A DNA stretch of 64,000 nt from Epiperipatus broadwayi (GCA_028023455.1 JAQFVV010000012.1:14586364-14650363); one strand, 5' to 3'; shown: positions 11,301-23,459, counted from the stretch's first letter. Program-made: numbers and translations. Notes: generated from the letters alone by a model not told the origin.

Positions 11301-11605
11301 AAGATATGATAAAATTTATTTCAAACATTGGGCTCCTTTTCTTAATCCACTCAATAATCTGAAAATAATCTTTTGCAATAATAGAATGAAAAGCAATTCT
11401 TATCCATGTCATTTATAAGTAACTTTGGATTATAGCCTAGTTTCCTCATTACCTTCTTAAGAAACTGGCTAGTGCTAGTTGGATTATGATGCAAATATTT
11501 TATAAACAGCTCATTTAGCACTAGCATATTGTTCTGGTAATTACTGCTCACATCTAGGAGAAGTTCCCACATTAAACTTCTAGATATTAAATTAAATGTT
11601 TTCAT
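11230..11605 (-). pseudogene. Unassigned coding-like block, possibly transposase-derived
   Basis: Two overlapping minus-strand frames (11605-11351, then 11412-11230) look like one peptide broken by a frameshift near 11390-11410. The first contains LMWELLLDVSSNYQNNMLVL and FLKKVMRKLGYNPKLLINDM; the second contains FQIIEWIKKRSPMFEIN. The pattern W-x3-D, then F-L-K-K-x-x-x-K-x-G-Y-x-P-K-x-x-I-x-D, recalls the core of IS6-type DDE transposases. That is a by-eye resemblance only. It abuts the dead YADD box of the jockey relic on the opposite strand, so it may be a later insertion. It could also be an unrelated host exon. Confidence 0.3.
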
Positions 11606-11639
11606 AGGAAATATTGAAAGACTTAATAAAATTAAAAAT

Positions 11640-12900
11640 AAATCTACTCCCAGATTGAAATTTTTACAGGTTCTTATATAATATTTTGTTAATAATTAAG
11701 CTATTCTCATGCTAAATAAATAATTGAAAGTAACATTGATCTGAAAAATAATGCCATAATTCTATTAAATCAGTGTTTGATATTCTTTTAACTGATAATG
11801 ATAACATTTAAATAAATTCTGATGACTATAGTTAATGACATATCTGTTCAAATGTAATTGATTTGGACATATAATCTACTTGATAAGATTAAAATAAGAC
11901 TTTATACTAAAAATATTTCTACTTCAGGGTACAACAAGAATTTGGAGATGTTTTGAAATACGGGATTATGCTAGTTTCAAAAATATTAGCACTTTTAAAA
12001 ATCATATGAATACATAAAATTGGGCCAACTGATCTTAAGGATGCTTCTATTGTTTCAATATCTAAATTAAACGAAATATAGAAGACTGTAGTAATTTAAT
12101 ATGGAATGCAATAACTATCCATAATAGCAAAAGTATTTTAAATGATTTTAATAAATATCCTGTTCTTAATCATAAGTGAACAGTTTTAGAGATTTAATAT
12201 GATTTTTAAAATCAAAAAAACACTATAAATATAGATTTTGTTAATATACTAAAGAAAAAAGTGTGTGAGCAAAAATGTGATTTATGTTTTAATTTTTATA
12301 GACTTGCTCAAAGCTATATGATTCAATTTATCGATTAGGTTTGTGGAAATATTTGAAAGTAGTGGTTATTCTGGATTTATCCATATTATACAGCTAATAT
12401 ACAATTCTATGTGAGGAAATGTTTTTACATGCAATAAAAAATCTGAGACATTTAAAATAAAAAACTGACATTAAACACAAAATATTTAGTAGTCTGTTCA
12501 CAGTTTTCCATTTTTATAACAGCAACCTTTGTTCCAAAGATTATTGACATCAAATAGCCTAATGGAACAAAGATTAAGAATATAATACAGATTTGATGGT
12601 GATATTAAATCCTTATCTTACTTGGCTCAAATTATGAAAAACATGTATTATGAAAGGAAAAAAAATTTCCTTGGTCATATGTATACAATATTTCTCCTTA
12701 ATTCATGATTTTCTCATATTTGCAATTCAAAAAAAATATTTAAAAACCAAAAATTAATATATATTTTTTTAATTTTTTATTTCACAGTGCACATATAACA
12801 TAAACCTATATCTACAATGTGACAAAAAGGCATATTATAATACAATATCATAAAAAAAAACACATTATCATTCTTATAAACTTGTTTAATAATTGCATTT
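11640..12900. other. AT-rich DNA, possibly more of the jockey relic, nothing firm
   Basis: Plus-strand frames are short and stop-rich. A cysteine pair in VCEQKCDLC near 12270 could be a remnant of a C-terminal knuckle, but this is too weak to call. Confidence 0.3.
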
Positions 12901-12949
12901 AAATATTACACAATAAAATATGGTACTCCCACTTGGACTAGTCTTTTGA

Positions 12950-13800
12950 TAAAGGAAGAGTAGCTGTTCATGCTAATTCCATCAATAGCAATTTTGAGTA
13001 ATCAGTGATCATCAGATGATAGTGTATTTAAATCTCTATTCCCATATCAATTTCTAATTTTACCTTTATCAATGAGGCCTGGGATGCTGCAAAAAAATGC
13101 AGTTAGGCACTAACAATCATCTCTAATTCCATTTTATTACTCAAGCTAAAAGCCTAATAATTCAAGCACTCTAAGGTCCCAAACCCAAGCTAACCTACTT
13201 TACAATTATATAGATATGATTCAAGAAGAGAAAATGTATATTTTAGTAATTCTCATTTTTTTTAGTAGCTGTAAGCATTTATATTTTCTGGCTATGAATG
13301 TTAATAATAACAAATCAATTATTTACACAATAAATGATAAAACAAAAGCAGTTTTACACTAATGCCATTTATAGAAGATCAAATAATCGGTGATTACTAG
13401 ATAATAGTGCATTGAAATCCTTATTCTGAGACTGGGTTCTGACTTTTCCTTTTATCTATAAGAATTGGAATGAAGTAAAGATCCATACAACTGTTCAAAG
13501 AGATTGGTTTGGGTTCAAAATGGTAAGTTTTTGAATTTTTAGTCTTTTAGCTTGAATAAAGGCAGTTTGCTAAATGCATAACTGCATTACTTCTAGCTTT
13601 TAAAGATCTGACTCCAGATTAATAACTATATATTGTAGCATTTTCAGTTCTTTATTAATCGTAGGCATCCTACATTCCTTGGCTAGTAATATTAATAATA
13701 ATAAATCAGTTAATGCTTTACTTTGTACAATTTATGATAAAACAAGAACAGTTTTCAGTTTTGCTACCATTTATAGTAAACACTAGAATGGAGAACTTTT
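12950..13800. repeat. Diverged tandem repeat, period about 390 bp
   Basis: Segments recur in order with heavy divergence. GATAATAGTGCATTGAAATC near 13402 resembles GATGATAGTGTATTTAAATC near 13016. AATAAATGATAAAACAAAAG near 13330 resembles CAATTTATGATAAAACAAGA near 13729. AATAATAACAAATCAATTA near 13302 resembles a matching stretch near 13690. Two to two and a half copies are present. Confidence 0.55.
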
Positions 13801-13872
13801 ACTTTATCAATTATATATATATCAGTATGTATATTTACTTTATCAATTATATATATATCAGTATGTATATAT
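13801..13872. repeat. 36-bp tandem duplication
   Basis: A unit starting ACTTTATCAATTATATATAT and ending at GTATATTT is present twice back to back (13801 and 13837). It creates the repeated FINYIYISMYIY peptide in one frame, which is not a gene. Confidence 0.85.
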
Positions 13873-14251
13873 ATTTTAAAATATACATGTATACTTTTAA
13901 CAGATAATTTGAGATTTTACATATATATTCTAACCCACTATTTAATTAGTAGTTTATTAGAAATTTATTTCTATTTCTATTTTTTTATTATTACTTGCAC
14001 TTTTCGCCATTTCTAACCGAATATTTTTATTAGTTTAGTTTATTAGAAATTTATTTTAAATTTCTTTTGCACTTGTGACACTAATTTTTCAGGTTGTGTT
14101 TAAGGCAACCAAAATAAAGCAACATATCCATTAATTTTCCAATATGATCTAAAATACCTTTCATATAATACAATTGTACATTCAATTCTCTTAAGCCATG
14201 CCACGATTGTAATAACAACAATAATTGATCACTTATTAATTTAAAGAATAA

Positions 14252-14460
14252 TTATAATAATATTAATCTCAGGGTTCTTTGTTTCATGTAAGGAAATGCT
14301 CGGCAGTATTGTGTTGTCGCATATGACTGGCATTCTGGTCGGCTATAGGAAACATTTATTTTACTTAAATTCAATGTGTCTTCATCTCTCATATCCACTG
14401 CTATATTATTTAAAGAGATGATAATTCTATTCAATAATGACGTATAATTTTGAATAACAC
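14252..14460 (-). CDS. Candidate exon of an unknown gene
   Basis: A minus-strand frame is open through NNIAVDMRDEDTLNLSKINV and YSRPECQSYATTQYCRAF to a stop at 14252. It has balanced composition and several CpGs (GCTCGGC, GTCGCAT, GTCGGC on the plus strand). Upstream it runs into an A-tract, so the acceptor is unclear. The plus strand is also open here (hydrophobic, FFVSCKEMLGSIVLS) after an acceptor-like TTAATCTCAG. I prefer the minus reading on composition. No family was recognised. Confidence 0.25.
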
Positions 14461-17400
14461 AGCCTTTTTTTTTTTTTTTTTTTTTCAGAATCTCAGTCAG
14501 AATAATAAAAAGACAAGGGTGCTTTTTGTGTCCTTCCATCATCCATGACAACACAATAATATAACTAAGATTTATTACTTAGACAATTTAACTAGATGGG
14601 AATGGAATAATCTGCAACCAAAGTTAATGGTTTGGGAATAAATTCATTTTTTTTATTTTTTTTTATATACAAAGGTGAATGTTTAGTCTTAAGTTTTCAA
14701 CTCCATAAATAATTATCATTAAACTAAAATATAATGACATATTCCGATCTGCTTAACTTTATTTATCTGGTATATTAAGTTTTTAAGAATTTGGAATGAT
14801 TTCGGACTCAAGAAAAGGTTTTGCAAATATTGTGCAAACACTTATATTTAGCATATAAAAACAAAAAAAAAATGAATCTACAACAAATTTTAACAAGACT
14901 ATAATTTATTATTATCACAAAAAAAAAATATATGAACATTAATTCAATAATCCCATAGTAATACAAAAATATAAAATATAACTGACATTAATCTGTATAC
15001 TCTTTTGGTTATGGACTAGAGGTTACTACTTCTCCTGTATGCAATCATATGGATTGATTAACTAAAAGTACATTTCATTACCAATACATTGTTTATTACA
15101 TTTTGGTAACCTTGTAGAAGCTTTTATTCAAAATTATTGACTAACTATTTTTTTTTTTTTTTTAAATGATTAATCCCATCATATGCAATACGCAAAATAT
15201 TAAATTTATTTCTAATACATTTACTTTATTTATGGTCTTTAATGGGATAACCTATTCTAATTATAGGCCAGTTATCAGAAGTTACGCTTACCATCTTACA
15301 TTTAACTTAATGCTAACTTAAGTTATGATACAAATTTTATTCATACGTATACTTTTGAAATATGAGTATTATTTAATTACTAACCAGAATTAAATATTGC
15401 ATTTGAATATTCCTTCAGTAAATAAGCGTTTTAAATTACGCAATTTTAATTACTTTCTCCATTGATTTACTTGTCAAATACTAGCAATATTTAGCAGCAC
15501 AATACAGATATTGATCCTAGTTACTAACGCACTATTTATACTAAAGTGGATCTTGAGGAACTAACACCTCCAATATAACCTTTATCTTGCCCGAACTTTC
15601 AAAATTAAGCACAATAATCAACACCTTCCATGGTGGAGCTATCTTTATTTTCACATGAGGAATATGGAATAACCACGAAGGTTTGTAAAGTAATCTACTA
15701 CATTAAAATATTTTGGTGGTTTCTTGCCTCTTACTTGGGCATACAACGAACACACACCAAATACAATCCTCTCCTGGGATTTAAACGAATGAAGCATACT
15801 AACTGCTAGATAAATTCTTGATCGTCCTATCTATGAGAATCGATCACTTGGGCTATAACCATACCCGAACATTATATTTAAAATCTTCCTCTCATGGAAA
15901 ACAAAGCTTTTGGGGAGATCATTTTTCATCCCACAAAATAAATACATTATAATTATTACCTATGCGAATATTAAGCATATACCAATGCTATATCTGGGCA
16001 GGATAAGTAAATACACTGATTATAATAAACTTATGTTACCGTGTATACTTTGATCAACATCTGAAATCAATGGACATCATAAAATGAAAGTATAATAATT
16101 TTAATTTTAATAAAGGAACATTCAAAATAGTTGGTAGCATACTATCTTAAACTAAATAAAGTGGCTGTGTTGTTTAAGAATAATTAGGAATAAATTCCTC
16201 AATTAATACAGTATAAATTCGTTTCAAAACTTTAACAAGAAATATTTTGTTATAGCATTTTTTTTTTTTTTTTTTTTAGCTACTTCTGATAATTTTCAAT
16301 ATTTATTTTACCCCTTAAATATCTAAATATTTTTCTTTTACGTATCTAACATACAAAATTTCTACCTACAATTGTATGTAATAATTAAAACATATTTTAT
16401 AGATTTTTTTTTTTTTTTCTTTCGTGTTAAATATCAACTTAACCTATAATAATTATATTAAAACATACCTTTGTCATTACAAGGCTATTAAATATCACTT
16501 GACCATACAGACTTTAACCTATGTGATATAACAAAAAAATACATATCATTTATAACTTAGTTTTAAACAATCATTAATTAACAAGTGCATACTCTCTCAT
16601 TAGAAAATGTTTTTCTGTTGAGCAATTGGTCCAGGTGAAGAGCTTTATCCAGTCGTATTTCACGAAGCAAGTTTAAAAACAATAAACGCATGGTATATTT
16701 CCTTTAAATAAAAGTTTTCTCTTATTTTGTGCGTTTAATAAATTAGGTAAAGAAATATATAGCAGAATTGAAGATTAATTCTTACTTGAATTAAACTACT
16801 ACAATTTTGGGATCCAAGAAAATAAAATATACATATTCTAACATAACGAACAGTTGACGATAGACGATAAACATACACAATATTTTTTTTTTTTTTTATT
16901 GACGATACGTATGCTTATTAGCTAGCTTATTTATGGACGAAAATGCGCAATTTTCCGAGAGATTATTATGATAATAACTGCAGTCAATTTACGTGTACAG
17001 GAAGTTTTAATAATTCCAACTGACGTATAATATAATATATCATTTATTTTTATCATTAAGTCACTAAGATATTTGGTTTTGTTCATACTTTATGAATTAT
17101 AAATTTTTTTTAACGGTAACTTCTCCGTAAGAATGCCCCTATATAACTTTTCCTATATTTACTCTGAGAAAGTTTATATATATTTTTTTTTTATATTTTT
17201 TTTTTTTTAAAAATATACAGGTGCATAATTTAATCTTGTTTATCATTATTATTATTTCCAGACAATTCTTGGTGAATAAAACATATTTTAACGTATGTAA
17301 CTACATTACTTGTAAAGTCAGACAATATTGAGAAAGAGCGCGAAAATGTTTCTAGTTGATTTTCCTTGGTTTCAAAATATTTCTTTCAATTATTTTTTTT

Positions 17401-18800
17401 TTTTTTTTCTTTCTATACCAAGAAAATATCAATAAATGACATAAAGTTAATAAATAATTAATATTCTCTTGGAAATAGCTTCTTTTCCTTAATTTAGATA
17501 TAATAGAATTTTTCGTGACTTTTTTAGTTAATTCTGTCATTTTTAACTTTAGCGTGAGACAATAAATTTTTAAGTATAAAAGGTCTTTAAATAGGTAGAT
17601 GGCAAAGAAAATCAGGATATCTTATCAAAAAAATTTAGTCACACATTATATTATTAAAATTTTACTTTGATTACATTTATTTCTGCAAAATAAAATGAAA
17701 AAATTGAGTTACCAAATTTCAGCACTGTTCCTTACTTGAAAACTAAAAGCAGACTATATTTTTTTATTTTATTTTTTTTTTTACTTTAGCGACCTCTTCC
17801 AGAAAAATAATCATTTGATTATAACATAAACAAAAGAAAGGAAAAACCTATGACAATCATATAGTTTTAGTATTATTTACCTGGATTACAAAGTAATTTG
17901 ACAATATAAAAAAAATAATAAATACATTAAATTAACAATCAGTGATGTATAATTCTTTAAACATTATTTTTTTTCCTTTTTTTTTTTATTTACACAAAAA
18001 GAAATTACCAGAAGTTATTGTGCTTTATGATAAGACACTCATCCACTCTCCCCTCTACCCATCCAAAATCAATTACTGTTTAGCTTTTATACCATATTAA
18101 TTTGCTCTAATTATTAATATCTCAATTAAATTATTCATGTTCTCTCTTTAAAATGACATTGAGTTATTAAATCTATTAGTTATTCACCCAAAACATGCCA
18201 AAGTGAGTGAATAGCATACTTTATTACTCAATTATTACTATTGTTATTTTATCTTTTTATTTCTTTAAAGAATAGCATTGTTTTCCTGCAGAAATAATGC
18301 CAAGTAAACCAAGTGTCAATAACACTAGGTTACAATATATACCCACACATCCATTCAAAAGAACATCAATATCAAAACATTGCAATTAAACATAAAATTA
18401 AATATGTTATACCTATTATTTTTTGCAAAATTACATTTCAATACACTTTAACATTAAATAAATATTTAAAATTTTATATTGCTTAAATAATACTTGATAT
18501 ATTTCTTCAGCATCTGCAAAAAAAGTCTACCTATTATTAAAAAAGTTAATGATTTTTTGAAGTTCAAGCAAATAAACTTCATTGATAGTAAGACTGAATG
18601 AAGTAATTGAAATTTAATGTTAATAATGATTTTAAAAGGTCAGTCTTTCATTCAACATATAGAAACATAATGTCACCATATTTCTTACAAAGTTAATATT
18701 TTTTTTTTATTGAGAATTTAATTTTTTTAAAAAAATTGTGAAATATGATGTCCCCATATTTCTTACAAAGTTAATGCTTTTTTTTTATTGAGAATTTACT
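14460..18800. other. Intergenic or intronic block with many long T tracts
   Basis: T runs of ten or more occur near 14466, 15151, 16258, 16405, 16885, 17190, 17396, 17770, 17980, 18700 and 18778, all on the same strand. They could be A-tails of retrocopies inserted in one orientation, or slippage-prone polypyrimidine tracts in introns. No retroelement body was matched next to them. The stretch 15240-16060 is more GC-rich but has no convincing frame. Confidence 0.5.
16623..16711 (+). CDS. Candidate 3'-terminal exon of an unknown gene (strand ambiguous)
   Basis: After a polypyrimidine acceptor, TTTTTCTGTTGAG (AG at 16621-16622), two bases plus 28 codons run to TAA at 16709-16711. The peptide includes IGPGEELYPVVFHEASLKTI and ends NAWYISFK. 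AATAAA overlaps the stop region. The opposite strand also has a sensible frame here: TAAAG-flanked MRLLFLNLLREIRLDKALHL continuing to about 16585. It begins with a single base, so it could phase-join the donor at 31460. Only one of the two can be real. CpG retention supports some coding exon at this place. Confidence 0.35.
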
Positions 18801-18830
18801 TTTTTTTAAAAAATTGTGAAATATGTGGTG
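18674..18830. repeat. 78-bp tandem duplication
   Basis: CCATATTTCTTACAAAGTTA, a T tract, ATTGAGAATTTA, another T tract and AATTGTGAAATATG occur twice in a row (CCATA at 18676 and 18754). The T tracts differ in length. Confidence 0.85.
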
Positions 18831-19010
18831 CAATAGTTAAAAAGTTATTTTAACAATAAATTGAGTTAAATCCATAATTTAAATAAAAGACATTTTTATG
18901 AAATATAAATCAAACATTACCAGAAAAATTGAGGTAAACATTTGTTATGCAAAGAAACATCTGAATGAATGAAAGAGTAAACAATTTACAATGTTAAACC
19001 ATCAAACATC

Positions 19011-19103
19011 ACATGATCACCATCTCTATACTAGCACATAATTTGTTGTAAACAAATTATGGCACAGGGTGGCACTACTGTATGGGGAGTTTTGCCTTTA
19101 ATT
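19011..19103 (-). mobile_element. Deleted copy C of a GGCAAAACTCTCC MITE family
   Basis: In reverse complement it reads GGCAAAACTCCCCATACAGT, then AGTGCCACCCTGTGCC, then directly the family's tail, AATTATGTGCTAGTATAGAG and GGTGATCATGTGATGTTTG. Compared with copies at 29003 and 60609, the interior and the right inverted repeat are missing. Confidence 0.7.
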
Positions 19104-19372
19104 TACAATGTTATAACCTAAATTTTTATTTTAATAATACTATCAGTGATATTTATTTCACAAAGTTCAACTTTTTAAATATTATTTAGATTTTTTATAT
19201 ATATTTAGACAATGATACTAACAGATATCATTTTGTATCTTATAAATTCCACATCAGATATTACACAAGATGAACAAATAGTGAAAATTTTAGCATCTAG
19301 TAATAGTCTGATGATGTATATGATGAAAATGTTTTATTTGATCTGATCATGAATGATTTTTCATATCTATAG

Positions 19373-19477
19373 TATAACGGTCGGAAATGAAGTGGAAGTC
19401 GAGTCTTACCACATCTGCACTACAAGGACGCGATCTAGGTCAATTGAACCTAGAAAATTTATAAAGCAGGCAGATAC
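19373..19477 (+). CDS. Internal exon of an unknown plus-strand gene
   Basis: This is a 105-bp exon between an acceptor TTTCATATCTATAG and a consensus donor CAGATAC/GTAAGT. It starts with one base, encodes 34 residues and ends two bases into a codon, so it is symmetric (phase 2-2). The peptide reads ITVGNEVEVESYHICTTRTR then SRSIEPRKFIKQAD. CpGs (AACGGTCGG, GTCGAG, GGACGCGATC) are kept although the surroundings have almost none. I do not recognise the protein. A shorter minus-strand exon in the same place is possible but less convincing. Neighbouring exons were not found. Confidence 0.55.
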
Positions 19478-19914
19478 GTAAGTTAAGATTCACACTTTAC
19501 ATGTTTTATTCAGACTGTCTGCCCATGCCATTAGCTCAGTGGAACAGCAGAGATTTATATTTTAGATATTTTCATCTAAGAATATTTCAATATTAAAAAA
19601 AATAATAGAAGCCACTGCCAGTAATAACACACACAAACATTTATTTAAACATATATAAGATTTAAAATTATTTTAGTATCAGTTTTACATTTTAAAATTT
19701 AACTTACATTTTTAACTTTGATTTTAGATTTTAATTTACATTATAACTTTTATAAGTTCGCACAGATGAGTTTTAATATTTTTTTTTAGTGTCGAGTATG
19801 AATAGACTACATAGATTGCATTTGAAAAGAAAATATTCTATCCCTTATTTAACCTTATGTCAAAAGTTCGCAGTTAAACCAACGTCAATCCATCTGATAT
19901 ATCGATGTATTCAA

Positions 19915-20399
19915 TGTAACACGAATACGGCAGCACAAAATACCATATTGTCAGAAGTGTACATCTGAACAGTAGGGTTAAGAGAAGAAATTGACTCTCG
20001 TCCAGATAGGAATACTACATCTATCTGACGAGAAGAGCAATAAAAAAAAACTCCATAGGAAGGGACTGCGTTTCCCGTCTTACCATCCCATTCCATAGGC
20101 AAACAGGGGGTGTGCGGTGTATAAAGCAATTCTGCCCATAGCGAATCTCGTACTACATCTACTAATTACACCAATATATCTAATCCATTGACCTAATTTA
20201 ACTACGAAACGAATAACCTAAGATTACTCTCCCCTAATAAAACTAATATAACTTTATAAATCTATATAGCCATTCACGCCTGACTTAAGTTTAACATTTA
20301 TATATATATATATCAATTTAAAAGAAAAAAAAATCATAATAAAATTTAAAAGAACAGAAAAAATAAATTAATGGAAATGATTTACAAACAAATAATACA
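19915..20399 (+). mobile_element. Candidate solo LTR (485 bp)
   Basis: The segment begins TGTAACACGAATACGG and ends AATAATACA, with TTCAA on both sides (19910-19914 and 20400-20404). Inside are a TATA-like GTGTATAAAGC at about 20117 and an AATAAA at about 20236, as expected for an LTR promoter and polyadenylation signal. A minus-strand frame across it (20129-19911) is probably incidental. A competing reading is a larger element bounded by AAAAGTTCGCA inverted repeats (19862 and 21301). No primer-binding site or gag was seen. Confidence 0.35.
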
Positions 20400-20639
20400 T
20401 TCAATAAAATAACGTGAAAGCTAAACACCTTCAAACAGATACGCTTTAAAAATGCTTATTATATTATCTGTTTACGCTTAAATTTAATATATTTACATTT
20501 ATTCAATAAAATAATAAATAATTTAGTCAGATAGAAACTTCTATTTAGAATATTGAAAAGTTTAGCATTTAGAGTACTTTTTGTTTAGAAATGTTCATTA
20601 ATTATATATTTCTTACTGTTTTGAAAAATGTCCGTAGTC

Positions 20640-21352
20640 TCTAATTTCTTGTAATGGAAGGTGTTAATTCCCACGAAGTCATGAGGAGATCAGTGTGCAG
20701 TTAACCGTTGGTCCTTTATGGTTGATGGTATTCTTCCGGGCCTTGATGTCCTATGGTCCGCAATATCGGAAAACGATGTTTCATTTTTTTGAACTGAAGG
20801 AATTGAAAGTGCGTCTTTCAATCCCTTCTCCTCCAACCCTCTCCGACTTAACGCATATCTGTCCTCTCTTAATAATCATTAAATCTTTTATTTCCAAACC
20901 TTTCCTTTTATATTAATTTTGCGGATTAACTCAACATTACGTCATGATGATGATGACCCTTTCGTTGAGGTCCGATTCCTGAGGGATTTCTTTTTATTTG
21001 CTATTAGTTTCTATTGTTTTCCTATCTGACCGTTGCTTATACATTTTGAAATGCCCAAGGGCTAGTTCACTTGGACTAATTAAAATAATCATTTCCATTT
21101 TTTAATAACATTAATTAATTTTTTTATCTTTAAATCTTTTAAGTCTTTTTCTTGAAAATTTAGTTTTAAAACTTTTTCCTTTTTTTAATAAAGTTTCTTT
21201 TTTTAATTTCTCATCTGTACGATTTTATATATATTAGAGTTTAGATGATTTTTAATTTTCAATTTTTAATTCTTAAAAAAAAATTTTATATGCGAACTTT
21301 TCAATGTCTAATTTTAAGAAAAACTAATGTAACGGCATAAGTACCCGTTACA
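20640..21352. other. CpG-bearing, gene-poor block ending in a 25-bp palindrome
   Basis: Composition differs from its surroundings, with many CpGs (CCGTAG, TTCCGG, CCGCAATATCGG, TCCGAC, GACCGTTGC). A 73-codon plus frame at 20695-20916 has no recognisable features. The right end carries TGTAACGG and CCGTTACA in inverted orientation (21328-21335 and 21345-21352). It may be part of a transposon together with 19862-20640. Confidence 0.35.
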
Positions 21353-21359
21353 ATAGAGA

Positions 21360-23260
21360 CTGTCTTTAAGCACTATAATTGGAACTTACATATTTAAATC
21401 AAAATAGTATCACGTTAATAAAAACAGTATTCAAAAATATGCTCCTATTATATTTTATGCACAATATTTAATGTTTTAATTTATAATTTCAACTAAAATT
21501 TCAAGAATTAACATAACATTGCAAAAGTTTTCACCAAAAATATAGGTAGAATGTAAATTAAGTTTCCCACACAAAATTGGTCAAGTTTGCTTTGAGATAT
21601 ATTGCATGACCAAGTTATTCATTAAGTATGAGATCTTAACAATTTGTCAATTTTTAAATAGATATATGATTTCTGGAACATGCAATATTTTATATAAATG
21701 ATCAACTGCACTTTTAAGATGGTAGATATATGAAGTCTTCAATTAACTATTTATTAATAGACTCATAACAATACACAGAAGATCTTATCAGACAATAGAC
21801 TAGTAATGGCAAACTGGCTCATGAGTTATATGCAGGTCCCCAAAGCTATTCTATGTAGCTGTGAGACTACACAAATATGGATTTTTGCTGTTATTCTTAT
21901 ACTTTTATATTAATAATCTATAGAATTTTATTTCAGAAATGCTTTAAAAATAAGTAAAAAAAAAAACCCAGATATTTTAAAACTTTAAATTTTTAGCTTG
22001 TAAATAATACTGATCAAAAATGTGAATTTTACTGTTGTATTTATTGGTAAAAAATATTTCAACATTTGATGGCTTCTGTTGCTATCATCAAAAGTGAATA
22101 CTATGGTTCTTGAAAATATTCAAAAATGTATGCAAAGTATTATAAGTGCCTCTTATTTCCAAACCAAACTTGCCTATTTCTATAACAGATAATGCAGAAG
22201 CAATTGGTACAAATAATAATAATTCAACAAGATTCCTGAATTATTAGATATTATCACTTAAATGATGACTAATTATATTACTTCAACAATTACAAAACAA
22301 TCTTTAAACAACTTAGGTGTCTTTTACAAGTTCTCTTAGATTTAAATTGAGAAATTCTGTATTTAGATAAGCATAAATCTCACTGAAGTTTTTACTTGAC
22401 TCTATTTTTTTTACTTTTTTTGAGAGGAAGTACAAAAAAAATTGCTAATAATGTTGCATAAATTGGTAATGCTTATGAGCATGCTCACTTCATTCTTAGA
22501 AATAAATTAGCATTAATTCTGTAGATCATACAGAAATAAATTTTTAAAAAATATTTTTTAAGTAGATTATTTTTTAATTTTTAATATTTGCACAGAGAGT
22601 ACATGTTTATTATACAATATTTTCTTATATATATTCATTTTTTAGTCTTCGGGTATTTTTTGTAATTATTTCTATTTATTAAAATGAAAAGAAAATTTCA
22701 TCCATTTAAAAAAAAAAAAAAAACTTTTACAATCAAATAAAATTAAGATTTGTTTTTATTTCTATTTTAATTGGTTAATACTTTTTAGTGCGAACTTTTT
22801 TTTGAATAAAAGCATTTAAAAAATATATAGCCATCTCATGCTCATCACTGAAAATTTAATAGACCAATATCAAAATGTTCAAAATTCAGTCCACGAACCC
22901 ATCTAGACTGAACAAACTGGAGGACAAATGTGAAATATTTAATTATCATATTGCATTGCCATTGATTTCTAAGATCTATAAAATTTGAAGAAAATCCATT
23001 TGATAAAAATCTGTTAAATATTGACTAAAAATTTATCTTCAAGAATTTCTAACTTAAATATAAGCATTTAAACAAAAAGTCTCCATACCATTCCCCCTCA
23101 AAAAATAACACATTTTTATTTGTGATTCAAATTACAATAATGTATAAAATTTGATAAATTGAGTTTGTTAAATATTCTATATTAACAAATGGTATAAATT
23201 AGAAAAGTTGTATATAAATTAGAAAATTGGAAAAGAATAATTATCTTCATGCTGTTCTTG
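21360..23260. other. AT-rich DNA, nothing recognised
   Basis: No coding frame, hairpin or known element was seen. Confidence 0.5.
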
Positions 23261-23266
23261 CATAAA

Positions 23267-23430
23267 ATAATAATCAGAAAATAATAAATTCTTTCAACAG
23301 CTATATAAATATCAAATTTTTATACATAAAAAGGGTAGCAAATCAGGTGCTGAAAAAGGCTTTTTATGTATATAAAAAAATTTGATATTTATATAGCTGT
23401 TGTAAGAATTTATTATTCTCTGATTATTAT
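23267..23430. repeat. Inverted repeat, arms about 67 bp
   Basis: The left arm (23267-23333) and right arm (23360-23430) are near-perfect reverse complements: left CAGCTATATAAATATCAAAT against right ATTTGATATTTATATAGCTG. The spacer is about 26 bp. It directly precedes the non-LTR relic at 23460 and may be a MITE-like foldback. Confidence 0.8.
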
Positions 23431-23459
23431 TTTAAAAATTAGAAAATATTTAAAAAAAT

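Noticed and set aside
13713-13907. Frame with repeated FINYIYISMYIY peptide
   Set aside because: Produced by a 36-bp AT-rich tandem duplication; no sign of coding selection.
15240-16060. GC-richer block considered as a mitochondrial insertion or a gene
   Set aside because: No mitochondrial motif or long frame could be recognised on either strand.
19528-19550. TTAGCTCAGTGG, a match to the tRNA A box
   Set aside because: No B box (GGTTCRANTCC) and no cloverleaf follow within 100 bp.
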